A stretch of DNA of 64,000 nucleotides from Cheiracanthium punctorium (GCA_038373885.1 JAWZYV010013019.1:1984001-2048000), one strand, 5' to 3'; positions 11,504 to 23,087 are shown, counted from the first letter of the stretch. Numbers and translations are program-made. The notes: generated from the sequence alone by a model not told the origin.

Positions 11504-13100
11504 CAATCTGAGTAAAAACTTTAAGACCAGTAAAAAATTTTGCAAAAATGGAAAAATGAAATGATAGGGATTCAAATATTGTTGTATTAACAAAGTTCAT
11601 TATTAAAAAAATAGCGCAACGAACAGAAATTTTAAATTATATAATTAGCAGAAAAAAAAGTCGTGTATACGAAATCGGTATATTCAGCTTGAATAAAAAC
11701 TCTAAGTACACTAATGTTTTAAAAATTAATATACATAAACTGTCTTAAATAATACTGAAATGACTAAGATTGTGACAAGTCTTAAATTTGCAAATTTATC
11801 ATACATTTCTTCGAAGTTTTAGTTCCCTTTGAGGAGATAGTGAAAGGTAAGAAGTTAACTGATCATGAAAGAGGACAGATTGGAGCTCATTCTTCAACAG
11901 GAATGAGTAGCCGTAGTATTGTAAAAGATACCTGTAGAATGATCAAACAATGTAGTCAGCATTGTTTTAAATTTGAAAGACAATTACAGATATGAACAAA
12001 GAATACCGGGAGAAGACCTAAAGCTTTGTCTTCCCGTGATGAAGGAAGAGTTTGCAGACCTGCTTCTATACTGGGAAGTACTCAACCAGGAAACTTATTC
12101 CAGCGGCAGGTTTAAATGTTTGTTAAAAAGTGATGTAGGACGCAATTAGAAGGCCTGGAAGTTGCTTTTATACAGAAAATTTGGCTAATCTTCAGTTGCT
12201 GGAGAAACACAAAAGAGATCGTTTGAACTTCTCCCATTAAGTAACGACCTGAGATAACCAATGGATAGAAATTATTTTTTCTGGTGAAAAAAAAAATGGA
12301 ATTTGGTTGGACCCGGTGGATGTAAGTACTTTTGGCAGGATTAAAGAAACGAAAAAGAAATATTCTCAAACCGCCAATTAGGTGGAGGTTCTGTGATGAC
12401 TGGGAGGTGCTTTGCTTACAATGGTGTGGGTTCAGTTGCGTTCGTTTCGGGTAAATTCAGAAGCATATCAAAGTGTCCTAGCGACTCATCTTTTACCAAA
12501 TTTTGAATCTCCTCTTGCGGGTGAAAATTGGAAATATCAGCAAGATAATCCACCTATCCATACGAGTAACAGTATAAAAAATTGGGTAATATTGAAACTT
12601 TGAATTCAGCAATATTGAAACTTTGAAATGGCCAACTAAGACTCCATATCTCAACCCAATAGAGAACTTATGGGGTGGCTTAGCAAGAGGAGTTTAAGCA
12701 AATGGGAGATATTTTACATCATCAGTAGAGCTGAAATTTACTGTCGAAGACGAATGATGTAAAACAGACACCGAACTTTGTCAAAAACTAGTTTCATCCA
12801 TAAAAAAAAAGACTATTTGAAGTAATTCGAAGAAATGGCTCCTCTACAGCTTTTTTTTTTTTTCGGTCTTATATGCTGGTTTCTGTGTTGGTCTTAATGT
12901 TTTTACTCAATACTTAAATACTGATCTGTGTTCTATAATGTTTTCTGGTGATAAAATATTTACAAATAAATTTTTCTGCATTTTTTACTTGTATTTAAGG
13001 TTAATAATTATCGACCAAAGTTTATTTTAATCCTCAGTTTAAGATTTTCCCATTTTCTCAAAATCATTTCTGGCCTTAAAATTTTTACTCAGGCTGTGCA
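11504..13100 (+). mobile_element. Tc3-like Tc1/mariner element, dead
   Basis: The left end near 11508 reads CTGAGTAAAAACTTTAAGAC. The right end, reverse-complemented from about 13092, reads CTGAGTAAAAATTTTAAGGC. These ~23-bp inverted repeats bracket a decayed transposase. The exact outer limits are uncertain by several bases because the terminal nucleotides and TA duplications do not align cleanly. A second right end of the same family is at 30870-31013. Confidence 0.7.
11840..12800 (+). pseudogene. Tc3-like transposase, frameshifted fossil
   Basis: Pieces of a DDE transposase lie in order across several frames. Near 11850 is an N-terminal HTH-like stretch (LTDHERGQIGAHSS). Near 12260-12330 is the first catalytic region, reading IIFSGEK where the family has an Asp in place of the Gly. 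Near 12390 is GGGSVM. At 12535-12560 is QQDNPPIH with the second Asp kept. Near 12630-12680 is PYLNPIENLWGG with the final Glu kept. Frameshifts and stops separate the pieces and the first catalytic residue is lost, so it cannot be active. Confidence 0.8.
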
Positions 13101-13489
13101 TATGTCTCAGTATGTACGTTTCAAGTGGTAAAATGGTTCCACCCTTCTGTAGCTGGGGAAAAACACAGTGTAGTAGGTCATCGAAAATGCCGTTTTTTTA
13201 CAGGTGCACACAAAATAATTCCAGTACAATATTATTTATGGGCAGTATTTGTTTAAAGGGCCTCAAAGTGCTTCAAAGTGCGTTTATAACTCTTTTACAG
13301 TGTGGTAATTCTTAGATTAAAAGCAGTGACAAATACTCCATTCTCCCTATGGTTATCTTTATTTGCTATCATCAATGTTTTTCAAGTAAAAAGGAAAAGT
13401 ATGCCCCCACAAATAGTATACCTTGTTTAATAATATCACATTATTGAAATAAAATACATTATTGAACCATCGTATTACTTTGATGTTAA

Positions 13490-13760
13490 AATAGACGGAA
13501 TTTTAAGCATTTCTCGGTGGCAAATTCCCTGTGGATTATGTCGTGTAACGGGGAATAAAAATCGAATTCACTGATCCTATGCAAACGGCATGATTTTCAA
13601 ATGCATTACTTTATCTCCTCAAATCCAAGCAAAACAGATATAATATTTACAACTTTTAACAGAAATATTTTACAGAAATATGATTTATTGTGGTGTGGTT
13701 TATTTTTTCTTTCCCAAAGTGTAAGGCAAGCATGATATTTTCATCTCTGTATCCTTGCAA
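13490..13760 (+). repeat. Interspersed repeat family C, copy 1
   Basis: Contains tcgaattcactgatcctatg, a cggcatgattttcaaatgca variant of the core, caaaacagatataa and aaatatgatttattgtgg. The same string of landmarks recurs at 22935-23290, 25195-25480 and 27940-28200. Class unknown. Confidence 0.6.
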
Positions 13761-14556
13761 AAACATTTTACAAAATATACAATTCTTGCGATTTGTTTTC
13801 GCACACGTTACGTGTATTTTTTTTTCCAGTGACTTGGTATTTATAAAACTCTTAGCTAACAAAAAAAAATGGATTCAGCTAAAAGTTTTTTGATAATTTA
13901 GATTTCAGTGTGAGAATACGGAGATTTTGTTTTGTTTTATGGATAATATTACTCAGGGTCATCAGTGGCTCTGTTTAACAGATAGAATGCCGCTAAATTG
14001 GGTAAGGGGGAAGGGAAATAATGACAACAGTGAATAATATTCCTTTACAAATGGAACAACTCTAAGTCTCCGATTGCTGTTAAACTTTGCTCAGAAGAGA
14101 ATTTTCCTAAACCTCCAGTAAAGCTTCACAATTCAAAATCCACGAGAGCAAAGAAAACATCAGCGCCAGCAAATCACACTTTAAAGCTAAAAGAAGTATA
14201 ACAAAGGCCATTCTCAGTATTAGCTGAGTTCTATGTACTTCAGTGCATGCTACTTGTGAAGATATTTTTTTTCCTTCTCCGCAAGTAAAACGCAGCGACT
14301 GCTTTCGTGAGTTTAGAAACCTTAACAGTATGAGTAACAATCCATCTATCAATTAACAATTCCTGTTACAAGGCAAGACTACCATTTTATGCCACATTTT
14401 CTCATATTGATGAAATTTTAGACTGGCATTTTCTAGTTTTCTTTTTATGTCGTCTCTAACTCAGCTACTAAATTTTGCAACATCCTAGCAGATAGAAAGA
14501 ATTCAGTATACTTTAATAAAGGATTTTAAATTCCTGCACGCTAAAAGACATACATA
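13761..14556. other. No gene seen
   Basis: AT-rich non-coding sequence between repeat family C and the Tc1 element. ORFs of 67-81 codons here show no recognisable domain. Confidence 0.4.
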
Positions 14557-15526
14557 CACTCTATAACAAAGGAATCGACGCACCAAGAAGGAGGTGTCCG
14601 ATTGAGACGAAAATTGGTGGATAGGAAGACAATGTACAGAATAGTAAATGATTAAAATTTCAGAACAATTGAATAATTTATTTCAGAGTTACAGTAACAA
14701 GTTCAATAAGGTGTTGACCCGCCGCTAGCCAGCCTGGATACAAGCTGCCACACGGCGTGGCATAGACCGATAAAGTTCCGGGATGGTCCCCTGCGGTATT
14801 TCCTGCCAAATTCGCTCCAATTGTCGAACGAGGTCATCAACAGTCCGTGCCAGATGCAATCGCCTTCCCTTCATATCCAGACATGCTCGATGGGAGAGAG
14901 ATCTGGCGATCTGGCAGGCCAGGAAGAGTTTGACAAGCTTGCAGACAGTTTAGAGCAACACGAGCCGTATGTGGTCTGGCATTGACCTGCTGAAAAACCA
15001 GCCCAGAGCACTGCAAAAGGAACGGTAGCAAAACAGGTCTTAGGATGTCGTCCACGTACCGCTGTGCAGTAAGTGCAGTAAGTGCTGCGCTGTGCGTCCA
15101 CGTACCGCTGTGCAGTAGTACCTCTAATGACGACCAAAGGGTTCCGGCTGTCAAAGAAAATGGCACCCCAGACCATAATGCCTTGTTTAGGGCCGGTGTG
15201 GCGTGCAATAGTGAAAGCAGGAACCCCCCTCTGCCCTGTGCGTCTCCAAACACGTCCTTCGATGATCGTCAGGACACAGTTGGAAGCGGGATTCGTCGCT
15301 AAAGGCTATACGTCCCCAGTCGGCATCATTCCAACCTGATCGAGCCCTGCACCACTGTAATTTGGCTCGGCAGTGTGCAGGCATGAGTGGCAGGTGGCGT
15401 AACGGTCGGCGCGACCGTAGATTTCGCTCTCTCAACCGTCTGTGAGTGGTCATGATGGACACTGGTGTTTGGGTTGAACGTATGATGGTTGATAGAGATG
15501 AAGAAGGCGCTGTGACAGCTGATCGG

Positions 15527-15534
15527 ACCATCAC
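15527..15534. repeat. hAT target-site duplication, left
   Basis: ACCATCAC, repeated exactly at 16577-16584 on the other side of the hAT element. Confidence 0.9.
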
Positions 15535-16576
15535 CAGTGGCGGCTCGTGGGATACAGCAAGTACAGCCGGGCTGCACTTGAAATTATCAGCACATACTTT
15601 AAAATAATTTATTCTACTAATTTTCCTAAATTCAGATTAGAATTATGGAATTCCTACGGTAAATTAAAAAAATCTCCAAAAAAAAACAAACAAAAAAAAA
15701 CCGTATTGTGGCCGGATCGCTCATTCAGAAAAAAAGCACTTTAATCTTCCCGCAATTCAATTGGTAAAATCTTTGGTTCAGCCCAGAGCGCTGATAAGAA
15801 AATTGGCAGCACCGTTGCCATGACAACTGTTACGTAAGCATTTCCTCCGGCATAGGCTATAATGGGGGTACGCAGCTAAGACTCAGCTCATGTAAGATTT
15901 TGAAACGTCGGCAGCACTTGTGAAATTCGACTCACTGATTGGCTCGAGAAGTGAGGGAGGGGGTAAGGAGAATATGTGTTTGGAAAACTCTCGACTTTAT
16001 GTTGCTGAATTTATCAAGAAGGTAAGCCTGAATAGACGCTTATGAATGGACAATTACCCATCAAAGCAGTATTGTTTTTAAGTAAGCAAGAACTGGCATT
16101 TAGAGGACATGGCGAGCGAGAAGATTCTTTAAACTGGGGGAATTTTAAAGAGCTTTTAAAATTATTGATATCTGAATTAAAACAACGCCTATTTATGAGG
16201 GCATTACTGACCGATTCGCAAGTTTAAAAGAAAGGAGGATTGATTTGACTTATAAAAAATAAGTACGTTTTCTTTCTTTTTTCTTTTCTTCTCAAGTTAT
16301 CGTTACAAAAGAAAATTCTAAGGAAACTTCGAATCAGACACGGATTAATGCAATTTTGAAGATAAGAGCGGCTGGTTGAAATTTATGTCCATTTTATGGA
16401 AGTAAAATAGGATCTCTTACATTTTTTATGTAATTTATTTTTTTTTTCCTCGGTGAGGGCTTAATCCGCCAGCTTTCGAATTCAATAACAAAGATTTTCC
16501 ATTCCTGTCCGGAGGAAGGGGGGGGGGCTCATATGCTTCCGGCTGCACTAACAGTTTTGACCACGGGCCGCCACTG
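15535..16576. mobile_element. hAT element inserted in the Tc1 transposase
   Basis: A 1042-bp insertion. It begins CAGTGGCGGCTCGTGG and ends with its inverse CCACGGGCCGCCACTG (15 of 16 match), with exact 8-bp duplications ACCATCAC. Terminal CAG...CTG with 8-bp duplication identifies hAT. The interior keeps a scrap of transposase at 16042-16227, so this is a deletion derivative of an autonomous element. It is younger than the Tc1 element it interrupts. Confidence 0.92.
16042..16227 (+). pseudogene. hAT transposase fragment (DUF4371-like)
   Basis: A 61-codon ORF includes FLSKQELAFRGHGE and LNWGNFKELLKLL. This matches my recollection of hAT transposases with a DUF4371 region, where LAFRGHDE is followed by GNFLELL. 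No zinc finger upstream and no dimerisation domain downstream are visible. It is a non-functional remnant inside the hAT element. Confidence 0.65.
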
Positions 16577-16584
16577 ACCATCAC
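16577..16584. repeat. hAT target-site duplication, right
   Basis: ACCATCAC, matching 15527-15534. Confidence 0.9.
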
Positions 16585-17058
16585 TCTATCCTCACGATCT
16601 GTTGTAGCCCTAGGTCGACCACTACCATCCTGACGCTGCACTCTGCCATTTTCCACCCATCTTTGCCAGCATCTTCGAATCGTCGCATCGCTTCGACTCA
16701 AATGACAAGCGATTCTCCAATTAGTCCAACCGGCCTCTTTCAATCCAATGATACGACCTCTGTCAAACTCTGACAGTTGCTCGTAATGAGCACGAATCCT
16801 GCAGCGAGGCATTTTTTAAGTTGTTGAAAGGTCATCTGAATCGCAATCAAACCGAAAGTTTTAACAACCGTTGAAGAACTGCTCCTTATATACGTCTGCT
16901 GGATGCGCAGTTCCGATGCGCTAGAGAACAAACGATTCATTCATTGGACACCAAATTTAAATCATTTGCATATCTGTTCAAAACATTCATGCATACGAAA
17001 TTTCAAAGCAATCGGATGATTGTTTCTTGGTGCATCGATTTTTTTGTTATAGAGTGTA

Positions 17059-18153
17059 TATTAACGTCGCAATCAAGTAATTTACTTAATAGATCCAAGA
17101 TGACGTATTTCTATGTTTGCGTGATTTCAGAATAAATTTACCGTAGTTAGTTATTTGAGTAAAGTCCTTCAGATACAAACTGATAGCTTTCGGAGGTGGG
17201 ATACGGTCCTTAAAAGTGGCCCACACCAGCTCACAATATTACTCTATTTTTATTTGTTCTCTGCATACAAGATGGTTCTACGATTGGATTCTCGGACCAA
17301 GCACGCAAATCTGAAATACAAGCAGAGCCACTGCTAAGGACTTTTTTTTAGTGTGGGGAGATGTCGATAAACTGCCATGTCAAATATCGGTTTTTAGCAA
17401 CTTACTTATTTTTTTTTATCAACTATATTGCTATCATTTTACTTTTGCCAACTGGATTTGCGTAATTTTACCAAGTGTACCAGAAACAGAAACTAAATTA
17501 TCGTTTTCGTTAAAAATTTTTCACCATTTTTGCCAACTAGATATCTAATTTCGCCAAGTTTAATAGAATTTTGCGAGTGTTCGGGGGAGGAGACTCCCCC
17601 TTTAGCAAGAGCCCTGAATACATGTTACACAAACAAACTATGTGAGTGGACTCTGAAATGTATGTTTTAATAAGCTGCTAATTTTGAGACCTGGTGGGCC
17701 TTACTAAAACATACATCTTTTGTACGAGAATGCATGGCCGAACCGGAAATGACGCATTCAGGCACGAACACAAAAAAAGATACATAAAAAGAAAAACATT
17801 ATTATTTAAATAGCATCGCAAAGTGCTCCTTTGTAGCAATGCTTACCATAAATGCTCAGACTTGTTTTATTTTATTTATTTTACCGTCGAAATTTCAGAT
17901 TTACTGTTTATGATTTGGTGTGTTTTGTACTTTTTATAATTTAGCGTGTTTTTTCTTTTTTTCCTTTTCTTTGTAGCAACTCTAGCACATGTTCTAAGCA
18001 GTTGTAATGGCTAATGTATCTGTGGTAAAATGTCATTTGCATCTGTGTGTGATGGGTGATTTTACCAATTTTGAAAAGGTAAATATGCATCTAATGTACG
18101 ATACTGCCAACTGGAACGACAGAGCGGCTGTATCAGAAACGTTTCTGAACAGG
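17059..18153. other. No gene seen
   Basis: AT-rich non-coding sequence. At 17450-17610 there are several gccaa motifs and an end-like actccccctttagcaagagc, possibly an old transposon end, but no partner was found. Confidence 0.35.
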
Positions 18154-18161
18154 CGTATGCC

Positions 18162-18315
18162 CAGGGGCGCCCGACACAGTAAGCAAGGTAAGCATCGCAT
18201 CGGGGCGCCGTCTTTGAAGTGGCGCAGTCTTTGAAAGGGCGCCATTTCGAACTCAAAAACTGTGTACCTTTTTTACATTTGCAGGAGGGACGCACGTACC
18301 CTAGGGCCGTCCCTG
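18162..18315. mobile_element. hAT-type MITE, 154 bp
   Basis: Starts CAGGGGCGCCCGACAC and ends CTAGGGCCGTCCCTG, imperfect inverse ends of hAT type. Flanks are cgtatgcc (18154-18161) and cctatgcc (18316-18323), 7 of 8 identical, read as an 8-bp duplication with one change. Non-coding. Confidence 0.7.
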
Positions 18316-18323
18316 CCTATGCC

Positions 18324-19184
18324 AAATCACAAAATGCTCGAGCTGTTGCATTGTACACCTTTGTGAAAATAGCTCATTCATTGCCAACTCTGACGAAAGG
18401 ACTAGAACTAAGTTGTTATTTATACGTTTATGTGCTACTCTGTAACTAACTTGCTACAAGCGTTTGTATATTGTAAAAGTTCGGCATTTGTATTTAAAAA
18501 GTTTACTATTTCAAACTACTTTAGACAGTCGATTCGTTCATTCTCTAATTGCATTCTCAACGTACGAATATTTTTCTTGAAGTAAGAAAACGTGAAATTT
18601 ACATTAAATCTACAGAGGTTTTAAAACATCCTTTTTTCCGTTAGTACAGATAAATTCCATTATACATCTGGTAAAAGAAATGTATTCAAAATACCTCAGA
18701 AAATATGCTACATATATCTCTTTGAAATAAAATTTTTTAGTTTCATATTACTGCAGTGCAACAGAAGACAAAATTTTCAAAATCTGTAGATTTCCCATTG
18801 CAACACAAAACGGAACTTCTTTTTTTTCTGTTGAATTCACGAACAAATATTAAAATATGCCAAACACATGACAGTAAATAGGCTTGACAAATGTAATATT
18901 TTCTCGCTTTGTATCTTAACTGTTTTGATTTACTGTGATACTTTTTGAAAAGGCTGTCAAATATTTTCACTACTTCCTCCAAATAAATATTTTGCAAAAA
19001 AAAAGTGCAATCTAGAAAAATATGCGTTGTAGGCGAATTTTTTGTGTACATCTTTGAAACGGCATAATATTTCCATATGCATTCTTGATCTTAAGAATTA
19101 GGCCAGGCATGGAATATTTCATTTGTAATTTTTTTTTTATTCAAACAACACATAGCTAAAGCCTGGATACAAATTAAAAACAAT
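18324..19184. other. No gene seen
   Basis: AT-rich non-coding sequence. The 102-codon minus-strand ORF at 18743-19051 has no recognisable domain and AT-driven composition. Confidence 0.4.
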
Positions 19185-19354
19185 CCTAATATATAGTTAT
19201 GTTGAGGCCTGACTCTTTGATTCTAGAACGCTTCTGGTTCCTACTACTCCAGAAGAATGTTTTACCACCATTACTGCAAAAAAAGAAAGAAAAGTTATCC
19301 CGATAAACTCAATAAAATCCATTGTTGCGATCGGCTTGAAATTTTACATAATTA
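19185..19354 (+). repeat. Repeat family D, copy 1 (left part)
   Basis: Matches 30492-30868 and the inverted copy 44258-44662: tatatagtta, then gatcggcttgaaattt and cataatta. The Helitron at 19355-21408 interrupts it at cataatta|tg, and family D resumes at 21409 (tgaaaaaaaaaattgc). Confidence 0.65.
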
Positions 19355-19620
19355 CTAGCTGACCCGGCAAACGTTGTTTTGCCATATAAATTATTCCTAG
19401 GATTATTTTAGTAGAAAGAAATGACTAACTTATTGTAAGTTTGTGAGGATGTGGTATATGAGTGGAAGAGGCATGGAGCGCTGTGAACGATGCTGGAATA
19501 TAAAAATAACACAATACCAAACATATATTTTTAATTCATTGTAATTTATTCTTTAAATTTATATATATCGCTAATTACAATAATTTTAGTAAAAAATAAT
19601 ATCAATCCCTTAACGCAATA

Positions 19621-19786
19621 GAGTATACAATATTTTTTGTTATCCCATCTTTAGATAACACAAACAAACTGGATGCCCACTGTATGGTTTGCCCACTCGA
19701 GAGCATGCCACGTATAACTGTCCGTGTGAAAAACATGGTGTGATCAAATCTAATCCACAAACAGACATAATTTGGCCTTGAGACTG
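19621..19786 (-). pseudogene. Helitron helicase C-terminus fragment
   Basis: Minus-strand translation gives QGQIMSVCGLDL, then SHGQLYVACSRVG, which is the last helicase motif of Helitron Rep/helicase proteins. After a frameshift it gives LFVLSKDGITKNIVYS, the usual C-terminal tail. Nothing upstream is preserved: the reading breaks at 19786, where an inverted copy of its own first bases begins. The fragment shows this Helitron descends from an autonomous one. Confidence 0.85.
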
Positions 19787-19804
19787 CAAGGCCAAATTAT
19801 GTCT
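19763..19804. repeat. Perfect 18-bp hairpin at the helicase break
   Basis: AGACATAATTTGGCCTTG and its exact inverse flank the 6-nt loop agactg. One arm is the helicase coding sequence; the other is an inverted duplicate of it. Confidence 0.9.
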
Positions 19805-20186
19805 CTTTATGGATTAGATGGAATGACTAGAATGACTAGTTTATGGAATAAGAATGACTAGTTAGTCATATTCCATAAAAAAATTTCCCCCCCCCCAAAA
19901 AAAAGTATGAAAATCTGAAACACTTTCAGATTTTAAATACGCACTATAGTGCTATATATTAAAATCGTATCATAATTTATGCGTCGTCCTATTTTTCGTC
20001 CTTATTCCATTACGTTGGAAAGTTTATCATTATTCATGACTGTGCTGTATTTTTCTTCCTTATTTTATAAAACCCATCTTTGGAATCGAAATCTATCTTA
20101 AAATCGCCTACTAAAACTATTTTACAATCTTCGCCAAGTATATCACAACTATACTTCACCGTTTTATATATTGTTTCCTACTTTAA

Positions 20187-20728
20187 CGCCTCGACTCTCG
20201 CCAAGGAGGCGATGATTAAACATATGCAGTTACCATGACGATTTTTTGCATTTATGTAGAAAACGTAATTTAGAATTAAAATGGCGATTTTGAACAACAT
20301 GTAAGTACAGCATGCCGTTACATTTTTATTTATTTTGGATTACCAATTAATGTAGTTTTAATAATTAAATGTCTTCAAACTGTAGTTTTAATAATTAAAT
20401 GTCTTTAACTGGCTCGTTTATCGCTAGTTTGTTTACTTTAGTTATCACCTAGTTCTTTTGGGTGCGTTGAAACGGTACTTACGTATTATCCCGGCGGTCA
20501 CTTCCGCAAAACTACTTTTTCGTAGATTTTAAATACGTTGCCAATAGTATTCCAAACCATCAACAATTTCATGTGCCCGGCATTTATCTTGGTGAAAAAT
20601 TACTTGTCTTGGCAGACCGCCGGGATAATACGTAAGTACTGTTGAAACTTGTGCATAACTCCCAGAGACCCATGACTGCAAAGCTCGCCAAAGTACGGGG
20701 ATTTTTTAGGTTGGCGAGAGTGGGAGCG
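20187..20728. mobile_element. TTAA-flanked element inside the Helitron
   Basis: Ends are CGCCTCGACTCTCGCCAA and, inverted, CGCTCCCACTCTCGCCAA (15 of 18). TTAA lies on both sides (20183-20186 and 20729-20732). Inside, tacttacgtattatcccggc near 20477 is the inverse of gccgggataatacgtaagta near 20616, a second inverted pair. Non-coding, 542 bp. TTAA points to piggyBac-type mobilisation, but the ends are not the CCCTTT type of the other MITEs. Confidence 0.7.
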
Positions 20729-21408
20729 TTAAAATAGGAATCAACTCTTTCTTGTACCTAAAACGAATGGAAATCTAATCTTGGAATCGAAATCTATCTT
20801 AAAATCGCCTACTGAAACTGTTTTACAATCTTCGCCAGGCATATTCTTCCTGTAGGCATATTCCAACTATACCGCAAAGACATTTTAAATGCTGTTTGGA
20901 ATGGGCCTCATAATCCACGAGTGTACCGTGTTTTCCTTTCTTGTTCCACAGAGCACTTCTTCGGAATAGAAATCTGTATTAAAATCGCCTAATAAAACTC
21001 TTTTACAATATACGCCAGGCGTTTTCTAACTATACGCGAAATATATTTATAATAAATTGTCACGTTTGGGCACCACATTTAGCGATCAATTATCAAAAAT
21101 TGCAAACCTGGTGCGACTTTCAACATTTTGTTAACGCCCCCCCCCTCTCCACATTATCTGGCAAACACATTTGAAAAGTGACTCGACACGCTAATGTCTA
21201 CACAGAAATCCTGATGGAAATTAATAGCACTCTGGGGCTAAACATTTTGGGGTGGACCGCCTTTATGACTTAGGGGTATGAGACATAGTTAAAAACCTAT
21301 TCTCAGACCTAACGAATATACATAGAAAATTTCATTAAAATTGGTCGAGTGGTTTCGGAGGAGTTAGGTGACTAACACTGTGACAGGAGAGTTTTATATA
21401 TTAGAAGA

Positions 21409-22934
21409 TGAAAAAAAAAATTGCTCTACATTAACAATCGGAAAATCTATTTACTCCCTGATTTTTAGCATTTTTAAAAATCATTTTTAACCTATGGATA
21501 TTATTCTATTTGACTAAAAAAAAGCTAAAATATGTCGCATCTACGTCATAGTTTCATTTTCAAGAGCATTCATTTGCAGTTCTAGCAATTCTAGAACGTT
21601 TGAAATAGCATTTCGAAATTATTCATCTTTTCGTTTGCAGGGTTTCTCGATTTTGAAATTAATTTAGCAAGGGGATACTGTGGTACTTCAGCAACTATAA
21701 TGATACTTCAGCAACTATAATATTGAAAATAGAATATGAAATAATTTTAAGTGGACACAGATTTGATGAACTGGGTGTAGGCCTTCAGAGTAGGATTTTT
21801 GGCAAATATTTTTTTCTAGCGATTATACTGTAGGGGAGACGCTGGCAAAAAGGGATAGCTAGCGCTAGAAGGGCAACAAAAATAAACATAATTTACTTCT
21901 GTAATATTATCTGGAAATCAGTCTGAAATTTCTATCAGCAATTAGAGCCTAACACATTTTTAGAAACATAAAAGTAAAAAAAGTCCCTCCTCTTCATTTT
22001 CCACCTTGAGTAAGGAAAGGCTGGATACCTCTAGAGAGCACAAGATGGTGTATAAAAAATTTTCGACAGCTGTAGGACCTAGGGATTCTTGAGCTGTAGA
22101 TGAGAAAGCTGACAAGTTTCCACGATCTGACTTGATTTTTCTGTCTAAAGTTGTCTAAGACACTGAAAATACCTTCGTTTCTATTGTTTATGTACTCCAT
22201 TTATCCTTCTGTAGCAGTATCTACAACTTTTTATTTACTTTCTTGTATTCAATCCACTATACTTGTCTTTCTCTGGTATGTTTTGCCATTCTAAAACAAT
22301 GTAATATTATTATCACGTCACAGCCAACAAAATAATCCTATACCCCATCTAGTTCCTATTTAACTATATATTTAAAAGAAACTCATGAATAAAACACACA
22401 ATGGACGACAAGCTCTTACCTGTTAGCTTAATATTTGCAAAAAAAAATATCATTTACTTACCCTAACTCTTTTCATAGTACGAAATATTTTTCGAATTTT
22501 AAAATTATTTTTTCATTGAATACTACTTTCCAAATACCTCATTTAACCCATTAAGAACCACACACATTTTCCATTCTTCAAAGTCATTGATATGAGTTTT
22601 TAAGACTCACTAATGAATGAATAAGACAGCGAAATTGTTTTCAAAATATTACTTTTTTTAAATTATTAACATAAAACATGTATTAGTTATATTTTCTATA
22701 TTGATCCAAGATATTTTTTTTATAAATAAACACCCATCAAAATTAAATTTTAAGCTCTAAATATCCTTTTAGACATATATTTTCAGAGAATATTCTGTTA
22801 TTTGTAAAGTCGGAATGTTTGATAAAGATTTTAAATTGTTACTGTTTATTTGCAAACACAATGGTCATGTATGTATGTTAATGATGTAAATAAGTCGGCA
22901 AAATTAAATAAAAAGACAATTTGACGTTTTTCAA
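21409..22934. other. Rest of repeat D, then no gene
   Basis: The first ~130 bp continue repeat family D after the Helitron. The rest is AT-rich non-coding sequence. A 68-codon minus-strand ORF at 21994-22200 shows no recognised family. Confidence 0.4.
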
Positions 22935-23087
22935 ACAAAACTTTGCCCCTATTCCGATTCGAAAATGGCAACATGCCGCTCGCGATCTGAGGATTCTTTT
23001 TTATATTCAAGAAAAATATTCGAATCCGATAATCCTATGAAAACGATATCGGCTTGACAAATGTGTCATTTTCCTTTCTTGCATCGT
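22935..23087 (+). repeat. Interspersed repeat family C, copy 2 (left part)
   Basis: Contains aaaatggcaacatgccgctc, aaaaatattcgaatcc, gataatcctatgaaaacg and cggcttgacaaatgtgtcat, collinear with 25195-25340. It runs directly into the 378-bp tandem array. Confidence 0.65.

Larger units (their letters stand above)
14837..16812 (-). pseudogene. Tc1-type transposase, broken in three ways
   Basis: On the minus strand the N-terminal part starts at 16812 (MPRCRIRAHYEQ) and holds a helix-turn-helix region followed by GSGRPRATT. It is cut at 16577 by the hAT insertion and resumes at 15534. The first catalytic Asp is present in IAFSDESRF (around 15260-15290). WGAIFFDSR and SPDLSPIEHVW (final Glu, near 14880) are present. 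The second catalytic region reads QQVNARPH, so the Asp is Val (codon at 14984-14986). A 46-bp tandem duplication (cgtccacgtaccgctgtg at 15049 and again at 15095) shifts the frame, which is why the C-terminal half lies in two overlapping frames. Confidence 0.9.
14557..17056 (-). mobile_element. Tc1-type element, dead, split by a hAT element
   Basis: The left end is CACTCTATAACAAAGGAATC and the right end, reverse-complemented, is CACTCTATAACAAAAAAATC. Similarity continues through cgacgcaccaagaa, giving ~31-bp inverted repeats. TA dinucleotides flank both ends (14555-14556 and 17057-17058). The length of 2500 bp falls to about 1450 bp, a normal Tc1 size, once the nested hAT element (15535-16576) and one 8-bp duplication are removed. 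Confidence 0.9.
19355..21408 (-). mobile_element. Helitron with captured helicase end
   Basis: On the minus strand the element starts TCTTCTAATATATAAAAC (21408 downward) and ends GGGTCAGCTAG (19355). Just before that end is a hairpin made of ggcaaa and tttgcc. It lies between A and T. TC start, hairpin plus CTAG end and A-T insertion are the Helitron signature. The uninterrupted site is seen in repeat family D at 30650-30680 (cataattatg), which confirms the boundary. The 2054 bp includes a helicase fragment (19621-19786), a hairpin, a TTAA-flanked element (20187-20728) and three related blocks with aatcgaaatctatcttaaaa (20085, 20785 and a variant at 20960). Confidence 0.88.

Noticed and set aside
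15045..15577. Plus-strand and extra minus-strand ORFs of 83-85 codons over the Tc1 fossil
   Set aside because: They are other-frame readings of the decayed transposase.
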